The position numbers and the translations under genes were made by a program. The notes beneath the pieces are model-generated. The model saw nothing but the letters and a program-made list of their open reading frames with translations. It ran no database searches and was not told the origin of the DNA. A stretch of DNA of 64,000 nucleotides from assembly GCF_022836875.1 (NCBI RefSeq), contig NZ_CP090376.1:1736001-1800000 (forward strand), read 5' to 3'. The stretch is from Flavobacterium enshiense. GTDB lineage: Bacteria; Bacteroidota; Bacteroidia; Flavobacteriales; Flavobacteriaceae. Positions 36,099 through 44,392 of the stretch are shown here, piece by piece (the first letter of the stretch is position 1; every line of letters begins with the position of its first letter).

Positions 36099-36944
36099 AT
36101 GAAAGATAAATTAGATTCCGTTTACAGAGAAGAAGACATAGAAATTCTAGTTTCCACCATGAATAGGGATTCATTAGATTTTTTAATACCGATGTTTCCC
36201 TTTTGTCATTTCTCCAAATTTTCAATTTTAATTATTAATCAAACGGAAAGCAGCAAACTCCTAATTTCGAATTATCCTAACATAAGAGCAATAAATTCTT
36301 TTGAAAAAGGGTTGTCTAAGAGTAGGAATTTAGCCATTAGCAATGCTAAGGGGAAGATTCTTGTGATCGCTGATGATGATGTGGCATATCAAACGGATTT
36401 TAGTTCAAAAATAATTAACGCTTTTAATAGGTTTCAAGATGCGGTCGCAATAAATTTTTGTGCTGTTAAGTCAAACGGTTGTTATATTAAAAAATATCCC
36501 TCGGATTCAAAAACCAAGTTGAATACTTTTGATATCTTCAATGTTAGTTCAATAGAAATGACTCTGAATAAGGCTATTCTTGACAAGGCTGAGGTTCAAT
36601 TTGATGAAAATTTTGGATTAGGAGCGGCTTTTGAAATGGGTGAGGAAGCAGTTTTTTTATTTGATTTGAAAAAAAAAATGATGAAAATTGTTTTTGAACC
36701 TCAAATAATAGTGAAACACGAAGCATTAACAACCTCGGAAAAAACAAGTGAAATAGAACGCTATTATATTATGGGCGCTTTATTAACTAGAATTTTTAAG
36801 AACTATTTTATATTTTGGCTAGCTATTAAATTGTTTTTTGATTTAAAGCAGTATAAACTAAGTATTATTAATCTTATGTCTGTTCTTAGAAGTGCAAAAC
36901 AAGGACATAAAAAAATAGTAGAAATACGAAATGAGAACAAATAG
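36099..36944 (+). CDS. Glycosyltransferase (GT-A, family A/2-like)
   Basis: A 281-aa GT-A protein: N-terminal strand EILVSTMNRDSLDFLIPMF, loop KGLSKSRNLAISNAKG, DxD-like VIADDDVAY (about 90-98) and acceptor-side region LGAAFEMGEEAVFLFDL (about 180-196). Together with the FdtA gene it forms a two-gene unit (14-bp overlap). Codon use is AT-rich like the GT-C gene. Confidence 0.82.
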   Translation: MKDKLDSVYREEDIEILVSTMNRDSLDFLIPMFPFCHFSKFSILIINQTESSKLLISNYPNIRAINSFEKGLSKSRNLAISNAKGKILVIADDDVAYQTDFSSKIINAFNRFQDAVAINFCAVKSNGCYIKKYPSDSKTKLNTFDIFNVSSIEMTLNKAILDKAEVQFDENFGLGAAFEMGEEAVFLFDLKKKMMKIVFEPQIIVKHEALTTSEKTSEIERYYIMGALLTRIFKNYFIFWLAIKLFFDLKQYKLSIINLMSVLRSAKQGHKKIVEIRNENK

Positions 36945-37347
36945 TAATGAAATACAAGTTATTTCACTTCCTAAAATAGAAGATCGTCGCGGAAACCTTT
37001 CGGTGATTGAAGGGGATACAATTCCGTTTGAAATAAAGAGGGTGTATTATTTATACGATGTTCCCAGCGGTGCGGAACGCGGTGGGCATGCACACAAGAA
37101 ACTGAAACAATTTTTAGTTGCGTTGAGCGGAAGTTTTGAAGTAGTTCTGAAAGATGGAGCAATGGAGCATGTTGTAACCTTAAATAAACCCAATGAAGGG
37201 CTGTTGATTAATCCGGGTATTTGGCGTGAAATAAGAAATTTTTCTTCAGGATCTGTTTGTTTGTCAGTAGTTTCTGAACTGTTTGATGAAAGCGATTATA
37301 TCAGGGAATACAAGGAGTATCTTAGTTATGTTAATGGTAGACGGTAA
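36931..37347 (+). CDS. FdtA/QdtA-type sugar 3,4-ketoisomerase (WxcM-like cupin)
   Basis: A 138-aa single cupin that isomerises dTDP-4-keto-6-deoxyglucose to a 3-keto sugar, the step before a DegT transaminase. It has the family marks RRGNLSVIEG (19-28), GGHAHKK with H53 and H55, LFDESDYIREYKEYL near the end, and the Trp/Glu pair GIWREIRNF. Its natural partner (DegT at 27.7 kb) is 9 kb away. The 3' end overlaps the converging glycosyltransferase by 17 bp (37331-37347). Confidence 0.93.
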   Translation: MRTNSNEIQVISLPKIEDRRGNLSVIEGDTIPFEIKRVYYLYDVPSGAERGGHAHKKLKQFLVALSGSFEVVLKDGAMEHVVTLNKPNEGLLINPGIWREIRNFSSGSVCLSVVSELFDESDYIREYKEYLSYVNGRR

Positions 37348-38266
37348 AGTTAATACCGATTTCATTTAACCACCGCTTGACTTTTAAAAGAGTTCTCAGT
37401 ACAGATCCAGGTAAAAGGAAAAGAAATTTGGTTTTATAAGCTAGGTTTTCCGTATCAATATTTTTCAGATAAAAGGTCATTTTATCATCATTGCCAAACA
37501 TATGATAATGTAATGCGTATTCAATACGGTAAATGTCCAGAAACTTTTTTAACGATGGATTTTTCTTCTCATCTTCGGAAAATTGACCAAAATCCATCAA
37601 TTTTTTATTCAGTATGCTTCTTTTTGCCAAACTGTCGCTGATTTCATAATGATAGTGCGCTGTAATCCCATCGGAAATGGCAGCTGGAAATTTTACCGCG
37701 ATACGTATCCATAAATCCAAATCCTGACCATTAGAAACCTCGGTATTAAATCCACCAATGGTTTTTAAAATTTCTTTTGGAATGGCCACAATAGAGGTCC
37801 ATGCAATCCGGTCGACATAACTTGAGTGGAAGAAATCAGGGACAATTCCTCTGAAATTTTCTGAAATTCCGTTTAACTTTGGTGTATAGAGGTTGTTTTC
37901 CGCAAATTTGATTTTGTATCGAGAACAATACATGCCGGCATCGGGGAAATCACTATACAGTTTATGAAGTACTTCCAGATGATTCGGAAACCAATAATCA
38001 TCGGCATCCAGCAAAGCAATCAGTGTTCCGGAAGCTTCTTCAATTCCTGTATTTCGTGCAGCAGAAACTCCTTTGTTAGTCTGTTCTAAAATTACAATTC
38101 GGGAATCTGTAAATTCTTTAACGATTTCTAATCCGTTGTCAGTAGATCCATCATTTACAATAATGATTTCAAAATCGGAAAACGACTGCTCAAGAACACA
38201 TTTCAGAGTGTTCCTGATGTAGTTTTCTTTATTGTAAAGCGGTATAATTACGGAAAAAAACGGCAT
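37331..38266 (-). CDS. Family 2 glycosyltransferase
   Basis: A 311-aa GT-A enzyme: FSVIIPLYNKENYIRNTL, VNDGSTDNG (about 33-41), DADDYW (about 85-90) and the catalytic region NGQDLDLWIRIA. The ATG at 38266 is chosen over 38287 because a TATATTTG box (38292 to 38285) overlaps the longer start; from 38266 the distance to the box is a normal 18 nt. Converges on fdtA. Confidence 0.9.
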   Translation of the reverse strand: MPFFSVIIPLYNKENYIRNTLKCVLEQSFSDFEIIIVNDGSTDNGLEIVKEFTDSRIVILEQTNKGVSAARNTGIEEASGTLIALLDADDYWFPNHLEVLHKLYSDFPDAGMYCSRYKIKFAENNLYTPKLNGISENFRGIVPDFFHSSYVDRIAWTSIVAIPKEILKTIGGFNTEVSNGQDLDLWIRIAVKFPAAISDGITAHYHYEISDSLAKRSILNKKLMDFGQFSEDEKKNPSLKKFLDIYRIEYALHYHMFGNDDKMTFYLKNIDTENLAYKTKFLFLLPGSVLRTLLKVKRWLNEIGINFTVYH

Positions 38267-38284
38267 AGTGATGTTTTCGGATTC

Positions 38285-38330
38285 CAAATATAATCAAATC
38301 TGTATTGACCAATTTAAAATAGTATATTTG
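38285..38330. promoter_or_regulatory. Back-to-back promoters of two glycosyltransferase genes
   Basis: The -7 boxes are TATATTTG on the minus strand (38292-38285) and TATATTTG on the plus strand (38323-38330). A possible minus TTG lies at 38312-38310 (17-nt spacer); the plus TTG at 38305-38307 has 15. The two polymerase sites overlap, so they probably compete. Confidence 0.6.
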
Positions 38331-38340
38331 TGACACAGAA

Positions 38341-39462
38341 ATGAACGAAAAAGTACTACATATAGTTAGCTTTGATAATCCGTATCCACCCAATTATGGC
38401 GGAGTGATTGATGTCTTTTACAAACTTAAAGCTTTGCATAGTATTGGATTCGCCATACACCTGCATTGTTTTGTAAAAGAAATTCCAAGTGAGTTTGACG
38501 AATTAGAAAAACTTTGCAAGTCCATTTACTTTTATGAAATTACCAATAGTCCTTTCCATTTTTTTAGTGCTTTGCCTTTTTCGGTGATTTCAAGAGGGGA
38601 TAGAAGATTAGCTGAAAATATAGCTAAAACAGAAGCACCGATCTTATTTGAAGGACTTAAAACCACATGCTCGGTATATGATTCCCGTATTAAAAACCAC
38701 AGAAAAATTTTGAGACTTCAAAATATCGAGGAGGATTATTTTAACGGGATTTCGAAGAGTGAAAATTCGCTGCTGAAGAAAATCGCATTCAAACTGGAAG
38801 CGATGAAATACACTAAGTATAAAGATGTTTTTTCAAAATTTGATGAGGTAATTACGTTGTCGAAATTCGAAAATGAGAAGGCTCGTCAGTTTTGTGAAAA
38901 GTCCACATATGTTCCGGTATTTCATGGAAATGATACTGTTTTGCCATTGGAAGGTTTTGGAGAATATTCTATTTACCATGGCGATTTAAATACATCAGAT
39001 AACAGAAAATGCGTGGTGTTTTTAATTGATGTTTTCAGGAAACTGCCACATCGAAAGTTGGTTATTGCCTCAGGATCAAATGAAGATTTCGTTCAAAAAC
39101 TAATTGGTGGCAGCGAGAATATTCAGTTTGTAAAACTCAACGATTTTGAGCAGTTGAAAACAATGCTGCAAAAATCGCATATCAGTATCAGTTGGTCCTT
39201 TCAGAAATCGGGAACAAAATTAAAGGCGATTAATTCCCTTTTCAACACGCGGTTTTGTATTATCAACGAGAATATTATTGATGATACCGTTGTTTCTGAT
39301 TTGTGCGTGACAGCCAAAAATGATGAAGAATTAATAGCTCAAATCGAAGCATTGTCTGAGAAAAGTTTTTCGGATTACCCAAGGAGAAAAGAAGTTTTGG
39401 AAAATTATATGAGTGATACCAACAACGCCTTAAAAATTGAAAAATTGATTTGTCATGAATAG
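38341..39462 (+). CDS. Glycosyltransferase (GT-B-like)
   Basis: A 373-aa protein, no signal peptide, with the Rossmann-like opening KVLHIVSFDNPYPPNYGGVIDVFYKL (the family 4 'GG' donor loop), a central helix pair, and a second Rossmann half (about 200-340: SIYHGDLNTSDNRKCVVFLIDVFRKLP). A retaining GT-B enzyme is likely. Its last 8 bp overlap the oxygenase gene, which makes the two a pair. Confidence 0.82.
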   Translation: MNEKVLHIVSFDNPYPPNYGGVIDVFYKLKALHSIGFAIHLHCFVKEIPSEFDELEKLCKSIYFYEITNSPFHFFSALPFSVISRGDRRLAENIAKTEAPILFEGLKTTCSVYDSRIKNHRKILRLQNIEEDYFNGISKSENSLLKKIAFKLEAMKYTKYKDVFSKFDEVITLSKFENEKARQFCEKSTYVPVFHGNDTVLPLEGFGEYSIYHGDLNTSDNRKCVVFLIDVFRKLPHRKLVIASGSNEDFVQKLIGGSENIQFVKLNDFEQLKTMLQKSHISISWSFQKSGTKLKAINSLFNTRFCIINENIIDDTVVSDLCVTAKNDEELIAQIEALSEKSFSDYPRRKEVLENYMSDTNNALKIEKLICHE

Positions 39463-40273
39463 GGAAGCATTTGCGAGGCAGATTTTTGACTCGATTAATC
39501 AGCATAAGGAAATCCTGAAGGAACAATATGAAAGTTCCAAAGACAGTATTGGTTATTTTTTCCTGGATGATTTGCTTCCTGATAATCTGGCAGAGGAACT
39601 GCATGGTCTTTTTCCGTCACCTGAAACAATGGTGCTGAAAAAAAGCATCCGTGAAGATAAGTATGTGGCTGCTCAGATGAATTTATATAATCCATTGATT
39701 GAGGAGATTATTTATGCTTTTCAGGATAAAAAGGTAGTTGGTCTCATTGCTGAAATATGCGGAATTGCTAGTGCGATTCCGGATGAAAACTTGTATGCCG
39801 GCGGAATTTCTTTAATGGCAAACAAACAGTTTTTGAATCCGCATTTGGATAATTCACATGATAAAGACCGAAATCTTTGGAGGGTTTTAAACCTGCTTTA
39901 TTATGTGACACCGGACTGGAAAGAAGAATATGGTGGGAATTTGGAATTATGGCCAAATGGATTAAAAAATCCGCAAATCACGATTCATAGTAAATTCAAC
40001 AGACTTGTAGTTATGGCGACCCATAACAATTCGCTTCATTCGGTTTCTCCGGTTGTTTTTGAAGGAAACAGATGTTGTATTTCCAATTACTATTTTTCAA
40101 AACAACCGTTGTTGCAATCAGATGAATTTCATGTAACCTCCTTTCGCGGGAGACCTGAAAATAAAATAACCGATATCTTACTGCAATGCGATACCTGGCT
40201 TCGAATGGGAGTCCGAAAATTATTTAAAAAGGGTATTGTGGAAAATCCACACGTTTACAAAAAGGATAAATAA
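39455..40273 (+). CDS. 2-oxoglutarate/Fe(II) dioxygenase (prolyl-4-hydroxylase-like superfamily)
   Basis: A 272-aa double-stranded beta-helix enzyme. The facial triad is HLD (H130, D132) and distal H195 (LHSV), with R206 to hold 2-oxoglutarate. The gene is coupled to a glycosyltransferase (8-bp overlap) and lies in a surface glycan locus, so the substrate may be a sugar, a lipid, or a protein. It meets the ftsE stop with no gap (40273/40274). Confidence 0.85.
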   Translation: MNREAFARQIFDSINQHKEILKEQYESSKDSIGYFFLDDLLPDNLAEELHGLFPSPETMVLKKSIREDKYVAAQMNLYNPLIEEIIYAFQDKKVVGLIAEICGIASAIPDENLYAGGISLMANKQFLNPHLDNSHDKDRNLWRVLNLLYYVTPDWKEEYGGNLELWPNGLKNPQITIHSKFNRLVVMATHNNSLHSVSPVVFEGNRCCISNYYFSKQPLLQSDEFHVTSFRGRPENKITDILLQCDTWLRMGVRKLFKKGIVENPHVYKKDK

Positions 40274-40957
40274 TTATATCGTTCGCTGCACTACCTCAAA
40301 CAGGGTTTTATCCTCACATTTCAACGTTTTGGAAGGATATTTCATAATCAGTGCATAATCGTGCGTTGCCATGATAATCGTCTTTCCGTTTTGGTTGATT
40401 TTTTTCAGTACTTCCATTACTTCCACACTGGTTTGTGGGTCAAGGTTTCCTGTAGGTTCGTCAGCAAGGATAAGTTCCGGATCGTTAAGCAATGCACGAG
40501 CTATGGCAACACGCTGCTGCTCACCTCCTGAAAGTTGGTGTGGCATTTTGGACGTCATTGATTTCATGCCTACCTTGTCCAATACTTCCTCGATCTTGTG
40601 CTGGATTTCCTCTTTTTCCGTCCACCCGGTAGCTTTTAGCACAAATTCCAGATTATCATGCACATTTCTGTCCGGTAATAATTTGAAATCCTGGAAAACA
40701 ATACCCAGCTTTCGTCTTAAAAAAGGAATGTCATTTTCTTTCAAAGAAGTTAAATCATAGTCAACGATGGTTCCGGTACCCTCTGTAAGCGATAAATCGG
40801 CATATAGGGTTTTCATAAAACTACTCTTTCCCGAACCTGTTTTTCCAATTACATACAGAAATTCACCGTGTTTGACATCAAGGTTTACGTTGGTTAAAAT
40901 CGCATTATGTTCTTGGTAAATGGTTACGTTTTTAAGGGAAAGTATCGTTTGTGACAT
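40274..40957 (-). CDS. ftsE: Cell division ABC ATPase FtsE
   Basis: A 227-aa ABC ATPase that, with FtsX, controls peptidoglycan hydrolases at the division site. Walker [10 protein letters not shown] (about 38-46), signature [15 protein letters not shown], Walker [13 protein letters not shown], switch MATHD. The ATG at 40957 gives the normal length; a longer frame to 41008 would add 17 residues, not usual for FtsE. FtsX is not in this window, which is typical for Flavobacteriia. Confidence 0.93.
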   Translation of the reverse strand: MSQTILSLKNVTIYQEHNAILTNVNLDVKHGEFLYVIGKTGSGKSSFMKTLYADLSLTEGTGTIVDYDLTSLKENDIPFLRRKLGIVFQDFKLLPDRNVHDNLEFVLKATGWTEKEEIQHKIEEVLDKVGMKSMTSKMPHQLSGGEQQRVAIARALLNDPELILADEPTGNLDPQTSVEVMEVLKKINQNGKTIIMATHDYALIMKYPSKTLKCEDKTLFEVVQRTI

Positions 40958-41053
40958 GTTTCGTGATTTAATTTTTGTAAAAGTAATAAGTAGAACGAAC
41001 TTAATCAAAAAAACGTATGAAAATTATTTGATTGAATCTTAGAAGGGAAGAGG

Positions 41054-41185
41054 GAGAAGGAAAAAGGGATAAGGAAGAGCCAAGAAGTTTGAGATTGTGG
41101 AAGCATTATCATTTCATTTTTAAATTTTGTTTCTTTTTACTTAGTACTTTTTCTCTTATCCCTTTTTCCTTTTCTCTTATCCCTT
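41054..41185. repeat. Imperfect GA/CT inverted repeat with internal direct repeat
   Basis: 20-bp arms with one mismatch are separated by 81 bp; the right arm is partly doubled with a 21-bp period. A related pyrimidine tract lies at 44357-44382 (CTTTTCCCTTATCTCTTTTC). Confidence 0.6.
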
Positions 41186-41256
41186 CCTTCTCAACTTTGT
41201 TGAAAACCCTTATAATAAAGCATTCAAATTGCGCGTTAATAACGGCGGGAATTTGA

Positions 41257-41264
41257 TATATTTG
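41257..41264 (+). promoter_or_regulatory. -7 box for the large TPR gene
   Basis: TATATTTG, 21 nt before the ATG at 41286. A start upstream of the box (41229) is thus unlikely. Confidence 0.65.
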
Positions 41265-41285
41265 ATTTTTAAAAAGCCAATAATT

Positions 41286-44200
41286 ATGCGAAAACTGGAT
41301 AAGTTTCTCTATACTTCTCTGATTTTTAGTGCGGTAAATGTTTCTGCACAACAATCCAACATCTATACTTATGAATTAACCGATTTTGATAAGGCTGTTG
41401 CCCTTTATAAAGATCACCAGTATAATGCGGCCCAAATACTTTTTGAAAGAGTGAAAGGCTCAAAAGTGAGTTATGAAGTAAAATCGGATTGCGCTTATTA
41501 TGCAGCGAATTGCGCTATTCGTCTGGAACAGCCCGGAGCGGATATGATGGTTGAAAATTTTGTTGAAGAATATCCGACTTCATCTAAACAAAATCAGGCA
41601 TTTATAGAAGTAGCGCATTATTATTTTGACCAATCCAATTATCCGCAGGCTCTAAAATATTTTGAGAATGTGGATGAGGCCTCGATGACAAATGAGGAGC
41701 GTGAGAGATTCAATTTCCAGAAAGGATATTGTTATTTTTCGGCCAAGGATAAAAAGGAAGCCGACAAATACTTCAACAAAGTGGTCAATTCCAAAGAATT
41801 CGGGTCTCAGGCGAAATACTATTTAGGGTATATGGCTTATGAAACCGATAATTATAAAGATGCCACAAAATACTTCGATCAGGTTCAGGATCAGGACAAA
41901 TACAAGGAAAAAATGTCCTATTTCCAGGCTGATATGAATTTTAAATTGGGAAATTTCCAAAAAGCAATCGATTTGGGAGTTCCTCAACTGTCAAAATCCA
42001 ATGCCGAAGAAAAATCGGAATTATCCAAAATCATCGGGGAAAGTTATTTCAACCTGAAACAATACGATAAAGCGCTTCCGTACCTGCTAAATTACAAAGG
42101 GAAAAAAGGGAAGTGGAACAATACCGATTTTTACCAGTTGGGTTATGCTTATTACAAAGCGGGAGATTATGAAAATGCCATTGCTCAGTTCAACAAAATT
42201 ATCGAAGGTCGGGATGGTGTGGCTCAAAATGCTTATTATCATTTAGGGGAAAGTTATCTGAAAGTAGGTAAGAAACAGGAAGCATTGAATGCTTTTAAAA
42301 ATGCTTCTGAAATGAATTTTGATCTTAAAATTCAAGAAGATGCTTTTCTAAATTATGCCAAAATCAGTTATGAAATCGGAAACCCATACCAAAGTGTGCC
42401 GGAAGTATTACAGGCTTATTTGGCAAAATACCCGCAAACGTCTTATAAGCAGGAAATTGAAAACCTGTTGGTAAATTCATATATCACTTCGAAAAATTAT
42501 AAGGAAGCATTGAGTTTATTGGAAAAAAATAAAAATCCGCAAAACCGTTCGGCGTATCAGAAGGTTACGTTTTACCGAGGTTTGGAATTGTATACCGACG
42601 GAAATTATAAAGAAGCGCTCACTTTATTCAATAAATCAATTGCAGAGCCTCGTGACGCAAAGTTTACTGCGAGAGCCACTTTTTGGAAAGGGGAAACCGA
42701 ATATAATTTAGATCAATTTAGTGATGCGTTATTGAGTTTCAAACAGTTTGCAGGTTCTTCCGAGGCAAAAAATGTTCCCGAAGCAAAAAATGCAGACTAT
42801 AATTTAGCGTACACTTACTTCAAACTGAAAGAATACGAAAATGCCGCGAAACATTTTCAGGAGTATATCAACACAGAAAAGAGCGACAAGGTACGTCTCA
42901 ATGATGCTTATTTGCGAATGGGCGACAGCTACTTTGTGACTTCAAAATACTGGCCAGCCATGGATGCTTATAACAAGGTCATGGAACTTAGGGGTGTTGA
43001 TGATGATTACGCTCATTTTCAAAAAGCAATTTCATATGGATTTGTAGGTAAAAACGATTTGAAAATCGAAAACCTAAGTTCGTTTATGAAAAAACATCCT
43101 GATTCTAAATATGCTGATGATGCATTATACGAATTAGGGAACACCTATGTAACCCAAAATAACGTAAATAAAGCCGTGGAAGCTTATGATCGTTTAATTG
43201 GTGAATATAATGGGAGTTCTTATGTTTCGAAGTCGATTTTGCGTCAGGGATTGGTGTACTACAACAATGATAAAGACCAGCAGGCATTAGCGAAATTCAA
43301 AGAAGTGGTTGCTAAATTTCCGCGTACGGAGGAAGCCAATGAAGCTGTTTCAACCGCTCGTTTAATTTATATGGATAACAATAAAGTGAATGAGTATGCC
43401 GCTTGGGTTAAAACACTTGATTTTGTAGAAGTTTCCAATGCCGATTTGGATAATGATACCTATAAATCAGCCGAAAAACAATACTTACAGAATAATAATA
43501 AACAGGCTATTTCAGCTTTTACAGGATATTTAGGTGATTTCCCTGATGGATTGCATGCACTGAAAGCCAATTTTTATCTTGCCCAGTTGTATTTTGCTGA
43601 CGGATTGGGAACGACAGCCATTCCTAACTACGAATACGTTATCAGTAAATCCAGAAATGAATTTACAGAACAGTCGCTGGCACGTTTGAGTGAAATTCAT
43701 CTGAAAAACAAAACCTACGAAAAAGCAATTCCTGTTTTACAGCGTTTGGAGGCTGAAGCTGATTTCCCGCAGAACGTAACTTTTGCGCAATCCAATCTGA
43801 TGAAAAGCTATTATGAGCAAAAGGAATTTGCCAACGCAGTTGTTTATGCAGACAAAGTGTTGTCTAATCCGAAAACGGATGACAAAGTAAAAAGTGATGC
43901 TCAGATTATCGTAGCACGCTCGGCAATCAAAACCAACGATGAAGCAAAAGCCAAAGATGCCTATGCGAAACTGCAGAAAATCGCCAAAGGAGAATTAGCT
44001 GCGGAAGCAATGTATTATGATGCTTATTTTAAAAACAAGGAAGGCAAGTTTGAAAAATCCAATGAAGTGGTTCAGAAATTAGCCAAGGATTATTCAGGTT
44101 ACAAATATTTTGGAGCCAAAGGGTTGATTGTCATGGCGAAAAACTTCTACGGACTGAAAGACAGTTTTCAGGCAACCTATATTTTGGAGAGCGTAATAAA

Positions 44201-44300
44201 AAACTTTGCTTCTTTTGAGGATGTCGTTTCAGAGGCCCAGACCGAACTCGATTTCATTAAAGGCGAGGAAGCCAAACGAAATTCATCCATAACAAAGTAA
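41286..44300 (+). CDS. Very large periplasmic tetratricopeptide repeat protein (1004 aa)
   Basis: A signal peptide (MRKLDKFLYTSLIFSAVNVSA) is followed by some 25 TPR-like helix pairs covering the whole protein, including repeats with the pattern YDKALPYLLNYKG and YYNDKDQQALAKFKEVV. No other domain is seen. It is likely a periplasmic scaffold. It is followed after 92 bp by a TonB-receptor-like barrel gene with no terminator between, so they form a transcription unit; this pair may act together in outer membrane assembly or transport. The ATG at 41286 is chosen from the signal peptide and the promoter box. Confidence 0.9.
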   Translation: MRKLDKFLYTSLIFSAVNVSAQQSNIYTYELTDFDKAVALYKDHQYNAAQILFERVKGSKVSYEVKSDCAYYAANCAIRLEQPGADMMVENFVEEYPTSSKQNQAFIEVAHYYFDQSNYPQALKYFENVDEASMTNEERERFNFQKGYCYFSAKDKKEADKYFNKVVNSKEFGSQAKYYLGYMAYETDNYKDATKYFDQVQDQDKYKEKMSYFQADMNFKLGNFQKAIDLGVPQLSKSNAEEKSELSKIIGESYFNLKQYDKALPYLLNYKGKKGKWNNTDFYQLGYAYYKAGDYENAIAQFNKIIEGRDGVAQNAYYHLGESYLKVGKKQEALNAFKNASEMNFDLKIQEDAFLNYAKISYEIGNPYQSVPEVLQAYLAKYPQTSYKQEIENLLVNSYITSKNYKEALSLLEKNKNPQNRSAYQKVTFYRGLELYTDGNYKEALTLFNKSIAEPRDAKFTARATFWKGETEYNLDQFSDALLSFKQFAGSSEAKNVPEAKNADYNLAYTYFKLKEYENAAKHFQEYINTEKSDKVRLNDAYLRMGDSYFVTSKYWPAMDAYNKVMELRGVDDDYAHFQKAISYGFVGKNDLKIENLSSFMKKHPDSKYADDALYELGNTYVTQNNVNKAVEAYDRLIGEYNGSSYVSKSILRQGLVYYNNDKDQQALAKFKEVVAKFPRTEEANEAVSTARLIYMDNNKVNEYAAWVKTLDFVEVSNADLDNDTYKSAEKQYLQNNNKQAISAFTGYLGDFPDGLHALKANFYLAQLYFADGLGTTAIPNYEYVISKSRNEFTEQSLARLSEIHLKNKTYEKAIPVLQRLEAEADFPQNVTFAQSNLMKSYYEQKEFANAVVYADKVLSNPKTDDKVKSDAQIIVARSAIKTNDEAKAKDAYAKLQKIAKGELAAEAMYYDAYFKNKEGKFEKSNEVVQKLAKDYSGYKYFGAKGLIVMAKNFYGLKDSFQATYILESVIKNFASFEDVVSEAQTELDFIKGEEAKRNSSITK

Positions 44301-44392
44301 GAAGTCAGAAAAATAGAAGGAAACATAAAATATCGGAAATGAAAACATTTGCAGATTCTTTTCCCTTATCTCTTTTCCCTAAAAAAATAAAT

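Larger units (their letters stand above)
40958..41285. other. Divergent intergenic region with purine-rich inverted repeat
   Basis: Contains arms GAGAAGGAAAAAGGGATAAG (41054-41073) and its near-complement at 41155-41174 (one mismatch), and a 14-nt direct repeat TTCTCTTATCCCTT at 41151-41164 and 41172-41185. Also the promoter of the large TPR gene (41257-41264). No coding sequence was seen. Confidence 0.7.
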
